64,000 bases of DNA from an uncultured Candidatus Nitrosopumilus sp. (GTDB lineage Archaea > Thermoproteota > Nitrososphaeria > Nitrososphaerales > Nitrosopumilaceae), in the NCBI GenBank assembly GCA_951812655.1, contig OX638319.1, positions 1,403,620-1,467,619 of the forward strand, written 5' to 3'. The notes under the pieces are model-generated. The model searched no databases, was not told the DNA's origin, and saw only the letters and a program-made list of their open reading frames with translations. A program made the translations under genes and the position numbers. Numbering within the stretch: the stretch's first letter is position 1; each line of letters starts with the position of its first letter. Shown here in pieces: positions 28,061 through 36,402 of this stretch.

Positions 28061-28626
28061 CGAATTATTTTGAAAACTTGCGTAAAAGAGTCATCTGGAT
28101 TGCCGTTGGCATACTTTGCTATTTTTTTGCAATCATACCCGTGTCTCTGATACCTCATATTCTATTGCCTGTAACGGACATGAGTTATTTCTCAGGCTTT
28201 TCATTATACTCACTTGTAAGCATTGGGTTGTTGTTTTATTTTGTTTATCGTGCACTGTTCAAAGTCAATCCGTCATGGATGCCGTTGGTAAGAAAATACA
28301 AGAAAACAATGCTTGTTTTTGTCACAATAATTCCGACATTATTTATCGTATTGCCCAGTGGCTTAATCGTGCCAGAATGGGAACAGGGCCAATGCAGCAT
28401 ATCATCTAGCATGGTCATGCAAGATGGAACTTTTCAGGGAAGCACCACGTCTCAAACCATGTCGGATATATCTGAGTGTCTTGATCACTGCTACTATGAC
28501 GATTTTAATCCCAAACTGGAAAAGACATGCCAGTTTAGAGGATTGTTTGACTCTGCTCCTACAGTGATAACCAGTGAATCCGCAGAATATGACGGCAAAA
28601 TAGCATTTGATGGAAAAATAAGATGA
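28057..28626 (+). CDS. Multi-helix membrane protein with Cys-rich C-terminal domain
   Basis: A 189-residue protein starting at the ATGA overlap with the previous stop. Three hydrophobic helices (about 11-33, 42-63 and 80-102) precede an extracytoplasmic domain with five Cys (CSISSS, CLDHC, TCQF). It lacks the MKTR cassette but keeps the GGAGAAAAAGAAAATGA junction. The stop overlaps the next ATG. Confidence 0.6.
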   Translation: MTNYFENLRKRVIWIAVGILCYFFAIIPVSLIPHILLPVTDMSYFSGFSLYSLVSIGLLFYFVYRALFKVNPSWMPLVRKYKKTMLVFVTIIPTLFIVLPSGLIVPEWEQGQCSISSSMVMQDGTFQGSTTSQTMSDISECLDHCYYDDFNPKLEKTCQFRGLFDSAPTVITSESAEYDGKIAFDGKIR

Positions 28627-29774
28627 AGGCGTGGATTTTGATAATCATAGGAATTGTTTTTGCATCTGCAGGATTAGGATCACTTGCATATGTCACGTCT
28701 GTTCAAAACCAGTGCGATTCCTTGCTTGGAGATACACACTATCCCCGTTCGCTGACCTTTTGGAACTGTTTGGATTATCTGAGGATGATTGAACCGATTC
28801 CAGAATCGCCCATGGAATCAGGACCTATTGAAATTACTGGCGTCATTAATCACTGGGAACCAATAGATGGTCCTGCTTATGCATTGATTGCAGAGGAGCC
28901 AGTTAACGCACAAGTCAGCAATCCGGGGATTTTTCTTTATGGAGACATGCTACGACCACACATGAAAGACAAAACGGTAACAGTCAAGGGCACATTCATC
29001 TCAAACTATGTTGAATACAAGGCATCTTTGGGGTTAAGACTATTTGGTGGAGATCCTCGCACTGCAACCATCTTGGTAGATGAGATTCAAATCAACTCAG
29101 AATCACAAATATTCCAAATGGAATCTCAAACCAAAAACATAGAGTGTGCTGTAGAATACGATAAAATAATGAGCATCCCTTCATGTCCACCGCGTGATGA
29201 CGGGACTATTTGTGAGCCTACACCGGTGATTGACAGGTTTATTTTTCCAGATAAAGTGAATGAATCCTTTAGAAAAATGCATTGTGCGGACATTGTGGAT
29301 AACTGGTCCTACCTTCCTGAACATCTGGAAGGATTAATGGACGGGCAAATAGACTGGAATCTTGTATCAAGTATCCATCATGAAAAACCAACTTTTGACA
29401 TATACGGACTGAATGAAAAATTTCAGCCAATCAAGGTGGGACAAAAAATACGTCTGTCTGTCAGTTATTGGGATGAGATAGAGTGCTCAGATTATACAGT
29501 GAAGATCACTGACAAGTTAACAGGAGATACCATATATGATAAACAATATCATTATGATTGCAAGTCTAAGGACATAGAACGGTATGGCAAGATGATGTTA
29601 AGGCCTCTGTCTGGAATTGACTATAGATTGTCTCTTCCGGGAGAATATGTGTTTGAAATGAGTAATGATGACATGAAAATTTCTGAGGAATTTTTCGTAG
29701 AATGTACTTCTGGCGGATGTGAGTTTCTAACAGATGAACAGCTTGAAGGGAGACAAACATACAGATTGGATTAA
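28623..29774 (+). CDS. Secreted or anchored two-domain protein
   Basis: A 383-residue protein with N-terminal hydrophobic helix (KAWILIIIGIVFASAGLGSL). Residues about 60-160 have an OB-like pattern (ITGVINHWEPIDGPAYALIA, TVTVKGTFIS). The C-terminal third (about 260-383) is an Ig-like beta domain (VGQKIRLSVSYWD, LPGEYVFEMSND) with a CTSGGC pair. Function unknown. Confidence 0.62.
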   Translation: MKAWILIIIGIVFASAGLGSLAYVTSVQNQCDSLLGDTHYPRSLTFWNCLDYLRMIEPIPESPMESGPIEITGVINHWEPIDGPAYALIAEEPVNAQVSNPGIFLYGDMLRPHMKDKTVTVKGTFISNYVEYKASLGLRLFGGDPRTATILVDEIQINSESQIFQMESQTKNIECAVEYDKIMSIPSCPPRDDGTICEPTPVIDRFIFPDKVNESFRKMHCADIVDNWSYLPEHLEGLMDGQIDWNLVSSIHHEKPTFDIYGLNEKFQPIKVGQKIRLSVSYWDEIECSDYTVKITDKLTGDTIYDKQYHYDCKSKDIERYGKMMLRPLSGIDYRLSLPGEYVFEMSNDDMKISEEFFVECTSGGCEFLTDEQLEGRQTYRLD

Positions 29775-29775
29775 A

Positions 29776-30141
29776 ATGAAAACAAGACTTTTGATAATTT
29801 CAATTGCAGTAATTGTGGCAATGATAGTTACAATCATGTCGGCATCATATTTGACATATGAACCGTACAATCCTTTAGAGAAAATTGCATGTGAGAATAA
29901 GGGTGGAATATATGATCTGGATCATGGGACAGGTGGAAGGGACGATATCAGGACATGGTATTGCCAGATGCCTGTTAGTGACGAAGGAAAGGAATGCACT
30001 GATTCATCTCAGTGTATCGAGATATGTATTGCAGAAAATGAAATGGATGCAACAGGCATGTGTACAGGATACTATAATGCTGGATGCTATTTCTGGGAAA
30101 TGCGTAATGACAAGGCACATGAGGGTTGCATACTCAACTAG
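29776..30141 (+). CDS. Membrane-anchored Cys-rich protein
   Basis: A 121-residue protein with the array start MKTRLLIISIAVIVAMIVTI as N-terminal anchor. The mature part has eight Cys, including CTDSSQCIEICI and GMCTGYYNAGC, so it is disulfide-rich. One base separates it from the preceding stop codon. Function unknown. Confidence 0.6.
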   Translation: MKTRLLIISIAVIVAMIVTIMSASYLTYEPYNPLEKIACENKGGIYDLDHGTGGRDDIRTWYCQMPVSDEGKECTDSSQCIEICIAENEMDATGMCTGYYNAGCYFWEMRNDKAHEGCILN

Positions 30142-30150
30142 GATTGTAAA

Positions 30151-30624
30151 ATGAAAACCACCATTTTGATAATTATTGTTGGACTATCTGTTGCAGGAAT
30201 TTTTGGAGGATTATACACTGCAAATATGATCAAAAACATAGAAGACCAAAAAGCACAAGAAGAATGGCGTGAAAATAGAGCAGAATTTTTCTCAACAATA
30301 AAGAATAACAAGACAAACTCTGGACAGATTGCAGACGAAGTTAATTCCTCAATTTGGGTTTCACTGCCTATGACTTCGCACAGTTACCCTTGGCATAGCT
30401 CAAACCATCCAGAGTATGATCTGCATTTTGAGGAATACAAAAGCACGGTAAAAGACTATGACCCATCTGCTCCGCAAGATATTATGCTGTGGTTTCATTA
30501 TTTGATAGTAAGATACTACGAAGGTCAGGGAATTACCGTATCTGATGTCACGACAAGCTGGGACAGTTCGTTGAAAGGGATTGATGTGGATGGAACTCCT
30601 CATCTTGGGCAACCTGGCATTTGA
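30151..30624 (+). CDS. Membrane-anchored extracytoplasmic protein
   Basis: A 157-residue protein with N-terminal anchor MKTTILIIIVGLSVAGIFGG and no Cys. The sequence ends LGQPGI at a TGA that overlaps a TTG in the next frame. See the following ORF for a possible frameshift continuation. Confidence 0.6.
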   Translation: MKTTILIIIVGLSVAGIFGGLYTANMIKNIEDQKAQEEWRENRAEFFSTIKNNKTNSGQIADEVNSSIWVSLPMTSHSYPWHSSNHPEYDLHFEEYKSTVKDYDPSAPQDIMLWFHYLIVRYYEGQGITVSDVTTSWDSSLKGIDVDGTPHLGQPGI

Positions 30625-30875
30625 AAATATCTCCTTCTGATCTGGGCTATTTTTTGGATGATGGCTTTAGTGACTCCAAGGTGTTTTCTTTTTGTGGTGA
30701 GGACGGTCTTGATTCCAAAAGCAGTTTGAATAAGAACAATTCAACCCACATCTGGGACGAAAATGAATGTCAATGGCACAAAATAGAAAATGCAGAAAGA
30801 GATGCCAAATTAGCTGCTGGATACAAACTGTATCATAGTGTGGGATGGCTGTTTTCATTTATGGAAGAAAACTGA
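30621..30875 (+). CDS. Possible frame-shifted continuation or small separate ORF
   Basis: 84 codons open from a TTG that overlaps the TGA of the previous gene (TTGA). There is no signal peptide, unlike every other member of the array, but the composition (FSFCGEDG, ENECQWHKIE) looks like an extracytoplasmic domain. It is either translated by coupling or is the displaced C-terminus of the previous protein after a one-base shift. Confidence 0.35.
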   Translation: MKISPSDLGYFLDDGFSDSKVFSFCGEDGLDSKSSLNKNNSTHIWDENECQWHKIENAERDAKLAAGYKLYHSVGWLFSFMEEN

Positions 30876-30951
30876 GAAAATAAAGGCTGTTTTTTTTGAA
30901 CATTTTGATGTTTTAGTGTTGTACATGGTGTGCAATCTGCAAGTTGTTGTT

Positions 30952-31389
30952 TCATGTCCTCAGCTTGCAATCATTTAAGCCATGCTTTATCAACTCAATG
31001 CCTTTTTCATCATGAGTTTTTTGAAATATTTTTCCATCGTACTCTTCTTTGAACTGCTCACAATTCTCAAAGACTATTTCGTCCAATCTCTCAATACCGT
31101 CTTTATCTCTCTGGCAATCAGATAGCGTTTGTCTGACATCATTTCTCTCTTGATCAGATTCCCACTTGCCTATCGTGCTGTTTTTCTCTTTGAGTTCTTC
31201 ACAGTATTGAGGATCAATTTCCGGAGTCATCAACTCCGTTTTTTTATCCTCAAAGACTTGTTTTGAAGTATTGATTGCTTTATCTAATGTTGCATCATTG
31301 TAGTTGATGGAAGAATAAACAAATGCTGATGTTGCCACCATGCCAATGATTACAATTGCCATAACTGCAACTGAATTTTTCCTCTCCAC
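30952..31389 (-). CDS. Single-pass membrane protein, helical ectodomain
   Basis: A 145-residue protein with N-terminal hydrophobic helix (SVAVMAIVIIGMVATSAFVY). The rest is charged and mostly helical with four Cys (YCEELKEKN, DCQRDKDG, NCEQFKEE, NDCK). It is convergent with the array. Function unknown. Confidence 0.55.
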   Translation of the reverse strand: MERKNSVAVMAIVIIGMVATSAFVYSSINYNDATLDKAINTSKQVFEDKKTELMTPEIDPQYCEELKEKNSTIGKWESDQERNDVRQTLSDCQRDKDGIERLDEIVFENCEQFKEEYDGKIFQKTHDEKGIELIKHGLNDCKLRT

Positions 31390-31499
31390 TTGTTTTCGCT
31401 AATTTTTATTCACGTCAAATTATTAAATTGCACTACTGAAATAATCCTTATCTTAACATGTCCTGATGATAAATCCGTAATGCATATCAACTCTTAAAA

Positions 31500-32447
31500 T
31501 TGCAAACTTTCGTGGTCGCAAGAATCTTCGCTGTCGGAATAATTGCCAGCATGATCATTGCAGTAGTTTTAACATCCTTTGCATTTACACAGTTTTCTCT
31601 AGACAACGATTCCAAAGTATTGGAATCTCCACAGGTAAAGTATGAGGGCAATCACAGTTTCAGAGGAGATCCTCTTGGCAACTATGAGGAATGGTGTATT
31701 GCAAACGACGGTGACTGGTTTGATGAGATGTTCCAATGCAGCTTCGAGCACAAAAAAGACTACCTGAAAGCCACCGCCTCGCTGGATGACCTAAAGTCCC
31801 ATCAGATTGGTGGCAAGTTTGCATTTGGCATCTGTGATGTGGTCGGACTGAAATGTGGCAATTTTGATGTGTTTGATGGAACCGCAAGCCTCGACGATAA
31901 CCGCATAACGTATAGCCATGTCACCAAGGTTGCAGATTATGACTTTATGATTTCTGATGGGGACATGTATTACAAAAACAACAATGCAGTAGTTCCAGAA
32001 TTTGCATTGTATGACTTTTCAGAGGCACAGATTCTCAAAGAAATCCAGTCACAAACACCAGATTATTCTGTAGTGTTTGATTTTGATGGCGACGAGCTGG
32101 GAAACTATGAAAAGTGGTGCTTTGATAATCATGGCTTGTTCACCAAAAACTTGTCTAACAAAGTCTCATGTGAGTTTGTTACTGCAGAGGATAACGCAAG
32201 GGCAAGCAAGCAGTTGTCTGCAATGGAGAACCATTTTGTCACCGGAGAATTGGCACAAAATCTATGCAATGCATATCAGGATGACTGCAGTGATGACATT
32301 AGTATCGGCATGAAGGTTGATCTTAGGACAGGGTACATGATGAAAACAGAAAAGATAGGGGAAAAGTTCTTTGAGTTTAGAATCAAGGATAACATCATAG
32401 AGTTCAGACCAGTAAAAATTCCTGAAACTCAGTGGACTCGTCTCTGA
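31500..32447 (+). CDS. Secreted protein with internal duplication
   Basis: A 315-residue protein starting at TTG with N-terminal hydrophobic helix (FAVGIIASMIIAVVLTSFAF). Two similar halves follow: GDPLGNYEEWCIANDGDWF (about residue 58) and GDELGNYEKWCFDNHGLF (about 200). In both, CxF/CSF, a helical stretch and a G-N/IC pair with D-rich strands follow in order. No anchor at the C-terminus. Function unknown. Confidence 0.62.
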   Translation: MQTFVVARIFAVGIIASMIIAVVLTSFAFTQFSLDNDSKVLESPQVKYEGNHSFRGDPLGNYEEWCIANDGDWFDEMFQCSFEHKKDYLKATASLDDLKSHQIGGKFAFGICDVVGLKCGNFDVFDGTASLDDNRITYSHVTKVADYDFMISDGDMYYKNNNAVVPEFALYDFSEAQILKEIQSQTPDYSVVFDFDGDELGNYEKWCFDNHGLFTKNLSNKVSCEFVTAEDNARASKQLSAMENHFVTGELAQNLCNAYQDDCSDDISIGMKVDLRTGYMMKTEKIGEKFFEFRIKDNIIEFRPVKIPETQWTRL

Positions 32448-32623
32448 TTGACAGAAGATTTTGTCACATACTAATCCCAATCATGATCCCAGACATCACC
32501 ATAAAAATCAGTATTGCTAACATCAAGGCCAATGCCCAAGCTGTGCTGAATAATATCGGGAAATTTGCATTCTATGTCATCTGAAATATATCCTGCCTCA
32601 TGATCAAATCCGTAGTACTTGAC

Positions 32624-32884
32624 TTATTCCTTCTCAGTAATGCCCTCGTATCTCAGTACGTGAATTTGTTTGACAGGAACCCTTTCTTTTGTGCCGTCAT
32701 CATTCAGAGAAAAAGAATTGCAACCTGCAATAAATGTCTCATGTTCATTTAGTGTTGCGATACATTCCAAGTTGTCTTGCGATTGAGGCTGGAGGGATTC
32801 CCCATTCCTGTCCCCTTGAAAGTGATTTGCGTCAAATGTTATCTCAATCGAGCCGTCGTTGCCAACAGATTTGATGTCAGTCAT
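32624..32884 (-). CDS. Small hypothetical protein, perhaps a fragment
   Basis: An 86-residue ORF with two Cys (LECIAT, AGCNSF) and beta-rich composition like the secreted genes, but no signal peptide. It may be the C-terminal remnant of an extracytoplasmic protein. The ORF just upstream on the same strand (32877-33062) overlaps its start by 8 bp and is not convincing. Confidence 0.3.
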   Translation of the reverse strand: MTDIKSVGNDGSIEITFDANHFQGDRNGESLQPQSQDNLECIATLNEHETFIAGCNSFSLNDDGTKERVPVKQIHVLRYEGITEKE

Positions 32885-33143
32885 CGAAGCAAAATATTTT
32901 TTTCTGCATCTCCCCTTTCATAATGCGTGTCATTGTTTCCGAATTCACCATAATCCATATTTTTAGAGCATTGATGATGACGGCATCACGTGGGGTCACC
33001 TGAGATAGTTTATCAAAATTGATGATGGATACAGTTCCTGTTGCCAATAATTCAACAGTCACAATTTATCCCAGTGTAAATCTGTCCAATACTACACCAA
33101 CTGTTTTTCAAAATTGTTTGTCTTGCATATATTTTGAAATGGG

Positions 33144-33239
33144 TTACACGTGGGTCCTAAATCATACCCATTAACTATAACCCCAATAACATTGTGCTGG
33201 GGATATAGTTAAGGTGTTTGAAAACATACCCACGTGGAA
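33144..33239 (+). repeat. Complete copy (B) of the 96-bp inverted-repeat element
   Basis: Ends are TTACACGTGGGT and ACCCACGTGGAA (12-bp terminal inverted repeats with one mismatch). The centre is a dyad ACTATAACCCC / GGGGATATAGT around the loop AATAACATTGTGCT. The length is exactly that of copy D at 53921. It lies 53 bp beyond the 3' end of the TFB gene. No flanking direct repeat is obvious. Confidence 0.85.
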
Positions 33240-33291
33240 CAAAGAATCATGTCAAAATAGAAAAAATCGGGAAAAATATTAGATATTACTA

Positions 33292-34218
33292 TTAAAATAA
33301 TTCAAGATATTTTATGTAATCTTGGCACCTGTTACGAATAGTCACTGCAGATATTCCTGAAACTTGTGAAATCTGTTGTTTAGATAAATTTACACCTGTT
33401 TTGACACTTGCAATGTAGATGACAGTAGATGCAACCGCATTTGGTCTTTTTCCTGCAGTTAGTTTTCTTTCCTTTAGAATGTCGAAAATATGTATTGCCT
33501 CTCGTTTTGTATTCTCGGGTATTTCTAAATTATTTGCAATTTTTACAATACATTTGATCGGATCCTGTACAGATACAGTAAGTCGGAGATGTTGAAACAA
33601 CATTCTATAGTTTCTTGCAATGGACCTTCTAGACTCTTGAAGATTTTTTGAAATATCCATGATTGTACGTGCGGTATCCATCTCTCTGCATGCCACATAC
33701 ACACATGCCCCAATCACTCCTTTGACGCTTCTGCCACGTATCAGTTGGTCTCTGGAAGCTTTTCTATAGAGATATGCAGATCGTTCCGTGATGGCATCAG
33801 ACAGAGATAGTTTTTCTTTTAATTTTTCCATTTCGGATAATGCCATCCTTAGATTGCGTTCAGCAGAATTTTTTGCTTGACTTCTTGTATTCCATAGCCG
33901 CATTCTTCTCATTTCCTGTCTCATTTTGTATTCTATGGGCCTTCCTTTGGAATCACTATTGAATTTGTCAATAACTGTTGCCAGTCCCATGTCATGTAAC
34001 CTGAGATTTGGCCTGTTGCCAACCTGAGAATAATCTGCGCTCTGTGTAAACGTATTATCATCTCTTTCATCGTATGAAATCTTGTCTTGTAAGACCGCTC
34101 CACAGTTTTGACAGATCATTTCCCCTGTTTCAAAATCGGTAATTGTAGTGCTATCTGAATACGAAGAATTTCTCTTTTTCTGAGAATCAATTTCTTGAAC
34201 TATAGGTACCCTAACCAT
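33292..34218 (-). CDS. tfb: Transcription initiation factor B with half zinc ribbon
   Basis: A 308-residue TFIIB-family protein. After the ribbon come the B-reader-like linker and two cyclin repeats (about 115-205 and 210-308), with SVKGVIGACVYVACREM, KRPNAVASTVIYIASVKTG and the C-terminal HTH ISQVSGISAVTIRNRCQDY. In the N-terminal ribbon only the second Cys pair (MICQNCGAVL) is present. The stretch where the first CxxC should stand reads YSDSTTITDFETGE. The protein may still bind TBP-DNA but could recruit RNA polymerase differently, like a specialised paralogue. Confidence 0.9.
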   Translation of the reverse strand: MVRVPIVQEIDSQKKRNSSYSDSTTITDFETGEMICQNCGAVLQDKISYDERDDNTFTQSADYSQVGNRPNLRLHDMGLATVIDKFNSDSKGRPIEYKMRQEMRRMRLWNTRSQAKNSAERNLRMALSEMEKLKEKLSLSDAITERSAYLYRKASRDQLIRGRSVKGVIGACVYVACREMDTARTIMDISKNLQESRRSIARNYRMLFQHLRLTVSVQDPIKCIVKIANNLEIPENTKREAIHIFDILKERKLTAGKRPNAVASTVIYIASVKTGVNLSKQQISQVSGISAVTIRNRCQDYIKYLELF

Positions 34219-34462
34219 CTAAAAAATCTAGATAGTAATCTTGTAAAATCAAGCATAAATTCTTTGACCGATGTCCATCGATACTCTTAATCTCTCGATG
34301 TTTTCTTGTAGATTACTACCTCAAGTTAGTACAACATCATAAAATAAAAATCATATTTTAGAGAAATGAATATTCGTTTAGTTTTTTCATTATTATTAAA
34401 TAATTTGAAGTCATGTTAATGTAGTAATTTTTAGATATGATAATAGATAGCATTATCAAGAT

Positions 34463-34630
34463 ATGACAAAAACAACCAAACTCATAAAACAAAACAATGG
34501 CACATATGAAATCAAAATTCCAGAAGAATACGTATCCAAACTTGGTTGGGCGTCAGGGATTGTTCTAAAAATAGATGCTGATGATGGCAAGATAATAATT
34601 GGAAAATTGACTGGATTTATGGGAATGTAA
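34463..34630 (+). CDS. AbrB-like (SpoVT-AbrB) DNA-binding protein
   Basis: A 55-residue protein. The order KLIKQNNGTYEIKIPEEYVS then LGWASGIVLKIDAD and KIIIGKL is the swapped-hairpin AbrB fold (beta strand, IPxxYxxxLGWxxG, two strands) found in archaeal transcriptional regulators and antitoxins. No toxin-like gene is adjacent. It is preceded by an AT-rich promoter region. Confidence 0.7.
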   Translation: MTKTTKLIKQNNGTYEIKIPEEYVSKLGWASGIVLKIDADDGKIIIGKLTGFMGM

Positions 34631-34978
34631 TCTGGATTGAGGAATTTATAGACATACATGGATCTGATGTTAACGAACTGCCAGCCCTTGCTCGTTTTAG
34701 ATGTAAAGGCAATATGAAATTTAGTCTTGACGTAATGATCGCCTTACATTTGTTTGCAAACAACAACCAAAATTAGAATCAATGAGAAATATTTAGAGTA
34801 GATACCTTAATCATTCTGTTACCACTGATAGGACACAGCACGTTTGCAATGTGGTTTGAAGAAATTAGATTCATGTCAAAATCATCACAATATCATTAAC
34901 GTGTAATGTATTGAGCATGTAAACATGAAATAAGAATATTATCATGTAAAAATTTAATATTTGTTCAATAAAGAATGT
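34631..34978. other. Intergenic, no gene seen
   Basis: An AT-rich 348-bp stretch between the AbrB-like gene and a convergent zinc-ribbon gene. I found no ORF with family-like features and no strong inverted repeat. Confidence 0.5.
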
Positions 34979-35104
34979 TCATCTAGACGGCCTGAACATA
35001 AACATACTCTTGTCACATTGTGGACATATTGCAGATTGAATGCTATCATTTAGTAGCAATGCCAAAGAGCACTCTACACATTTCCATAATTGCATTATGT
35101 CCAT
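34979..35104 (-). CDS. 41-residue zinc-ribbon miniprotein
   Basis: The ORF reads WKCVECSLAL ... ICPQCDKSMFMF, a rubredoxin-like two-CxxC knuckle with about 18 residues between the pairs. The same layout recurs in the ORFs at 36068 and 37223. Such tiny proteins are abundant in Nitrosopumilales. Function unknown. Confidence 0.55.
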   Translation of the reverse strand: MDIMQLWKCVECSLALLLNDSIQSAICPQCDKSMFMFRPSR

Positions 35105-35269
35105 AATTGATGAACATAATACATTAGATTATCTGCACCATAATTAAAAAATATTTAAAAATCCTTGATTATCTTAACGGTTTACTGTGCTTTCTTTCTA
35201 TGCAATGGAATATCGACACATTTGTCACAGGATGTAAAAAAAACAATGTCAGGACAAACATAATTCCTC

Positions 35270-35707
35270 TTAGGTTAGTCGGTCATCTTCTTTTACTGTG
35301 TTCAGCACGATATGAGTTAGAGTGTTTTCAACATTTGCAATGGCAGACAGCTTTTTTACAAAAATACTCAAATCTTCCCTGTCCTTGAATTTTGCAATTA
35401 TCATGGTGTCTGTATTTCCAGTAATGTCATAGACTGCAATGACATTTTCATGTTTTGCAATTTTGTTTTCAATCTCCAACATTTTTCCCTGATTGGTTTT
35501 GACTTCAATTATTGCCGTGATCCCATATCCAAGTAATTCATGATCAAGACGAGCAGAATACCCCTTGATGATCTTTTTTTCCTCAAGTTTATTTATCCTG
35601 GAGATTATGGTAACAGTGGATACTCCCAATCTAAGAGATAGCTGTCTTGCAGATTGTCTCGCATCAGCTAGAAGATATTTTAAAATTTGTTTGTCTTTAT
35701 CGTCCAT
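35270..35707 (-). CDS. Lrp/AsnC family transcriptional regulator
   Basis: A 145-residue regulator: N-terminal winged HTH (DKDKQILKYLLADARQSARQ, VSTVTIISRINKLEEKKII) and C-terminal RAM ligand-binding domain (AIIEVKTNQGK, VIAVYDITGNTDTMIIAKF). The ATG at 35707 is chosen over two upstream in-frame ATGs because a TATA-like TATTT(A) box at about 35733-35742 would place the transcript start near 35710. It probably regulates amino-acid or energy metabolism; the ligand is unknown. Confidence 0.9.
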   Translation of the reverse strand: MDDKDKQILKYLLADARQSARQLSLRLGVSTVTIISRINKLEEKKIIKGYSARLDHELLGYGITAIIEVKTNQGKMLEIENKIAKHENVIAVYDITGNTDTMIIAKFKDREDLSIFVKKLSAIANVENTLTHIVLNTVKEDDRLT

Positions 35708-35722
35708 AGTCATATAATACAA

Positions 35723-36067
35723 TTGATAAACAAATATTTAAAAATATTAGAAACTTGTGTATATTCTTAATTCATAATAACAAAATACCTTATAGTCATT
35801 TAATTCACGTAAGATAGATTCTATCATGAATTAACTTAAAAAAATATGGGAAATTTTCCAGGTATTGAACAGCTGGTTCTCACCCGTGCAATGCGAGAGG
35901 CAAATATCGTATCTATGCTACCATCAGTAAGTTTGGTTTTACTGAGGAGTTCCAACTGCTTAAACATCTAATCCTGTACAATTTCCTTATTGGTCACTCC
36001 AACCAGAACACCTGGGATTGGAAGCGTCACAAGTTTTGGAATTGCATTTTCAAGAATCAGAAGACAT
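35723..36067. other. Intergenic, no gene seen
   Basis: 345 bp upstream of the Lrp gene. It begins with the AT-rich Lrp promoter, then holds short interrupted ORFs only. No RNA gene recognised. Confidence 0.45.
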
Positions 36068-36205
36068 TCAGTGAACCAATGAGAAGTGTTTACAGTCAGA
36101 CATTCTGATCATCTGTATCCCACATCCATGACACATCACCTTTGAAATATGTTCTCCAGCAACCAGACTCATGTCACAATACCTGCAATACCATTTCTGC
36201 ATCAT
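36068..36205 (-). CDS. 45-residue zinc-ribbon miniprotein
   Basis: Starts MMQKWYCRYCDMSLVAGE and continues VMCHGCGIQMIRM. It has two CxxC pairs spaced as in the ORFs at 34979 and 37223. A further Cys and two His lie near the end. Too short for firm assignment. Confidence 0.5.
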   Translation of the reverse strand: MMQKWYCRYCDMSLVAGEHISKVMCHGCGIQMIRMSDCKHFSLVH

Positions 36206-36240
36206 GCAGTATCTTGACGAAACTGGAATATTAAGAAGAC

Positions 36241-36402
36241 ATGAAACAAACTAAACAGACGTTTAGGATTTATTCAGTCAATGTTAAATTCCATTATTGT
36301 CCTCATGTGTCAAGGAGTGAGTCTTGTCAATTCTTGCAGAAATTGACCAAGGCATACTCGCCTTTTGCTCTCACTCCTGAAAATAATTATCTAATGAAAT
36401 AA
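36241..36402 (+). CDS. Small hypothetical ORF with a degraded neighbour copy
   Basis: A 53-residue ORF containing YSVNVKFHYCPHVSRSESC. A related DNA segment about 310 bp downstream (36553-36620) reads TRSIDVKFHVVPYATRSRGD and then stops, so the unit seems to be duplicated and the second copy broken. Not recognised. Confidence 0.3.
   Translation: MKQTKQTFRIYSVNVKFHYCPHVSRSESCQFLQKLTKAYSPFALTPENNYLMK

Noticed and set aside
32877-33062. Small minus-strand ORF overlapping the 32624 gene
   Set aside because: No family pattern and an implausible overlap; left out of the feature list.
33144-33239. 96-bp element as a simple transcription terminator
   Set aside because: Archaeal terminators are T-rich tracts, and the conserved outer 12-bp ends, fixed length and loop inversion are not needed for termination. 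A terminator side-role cannot be excluded.
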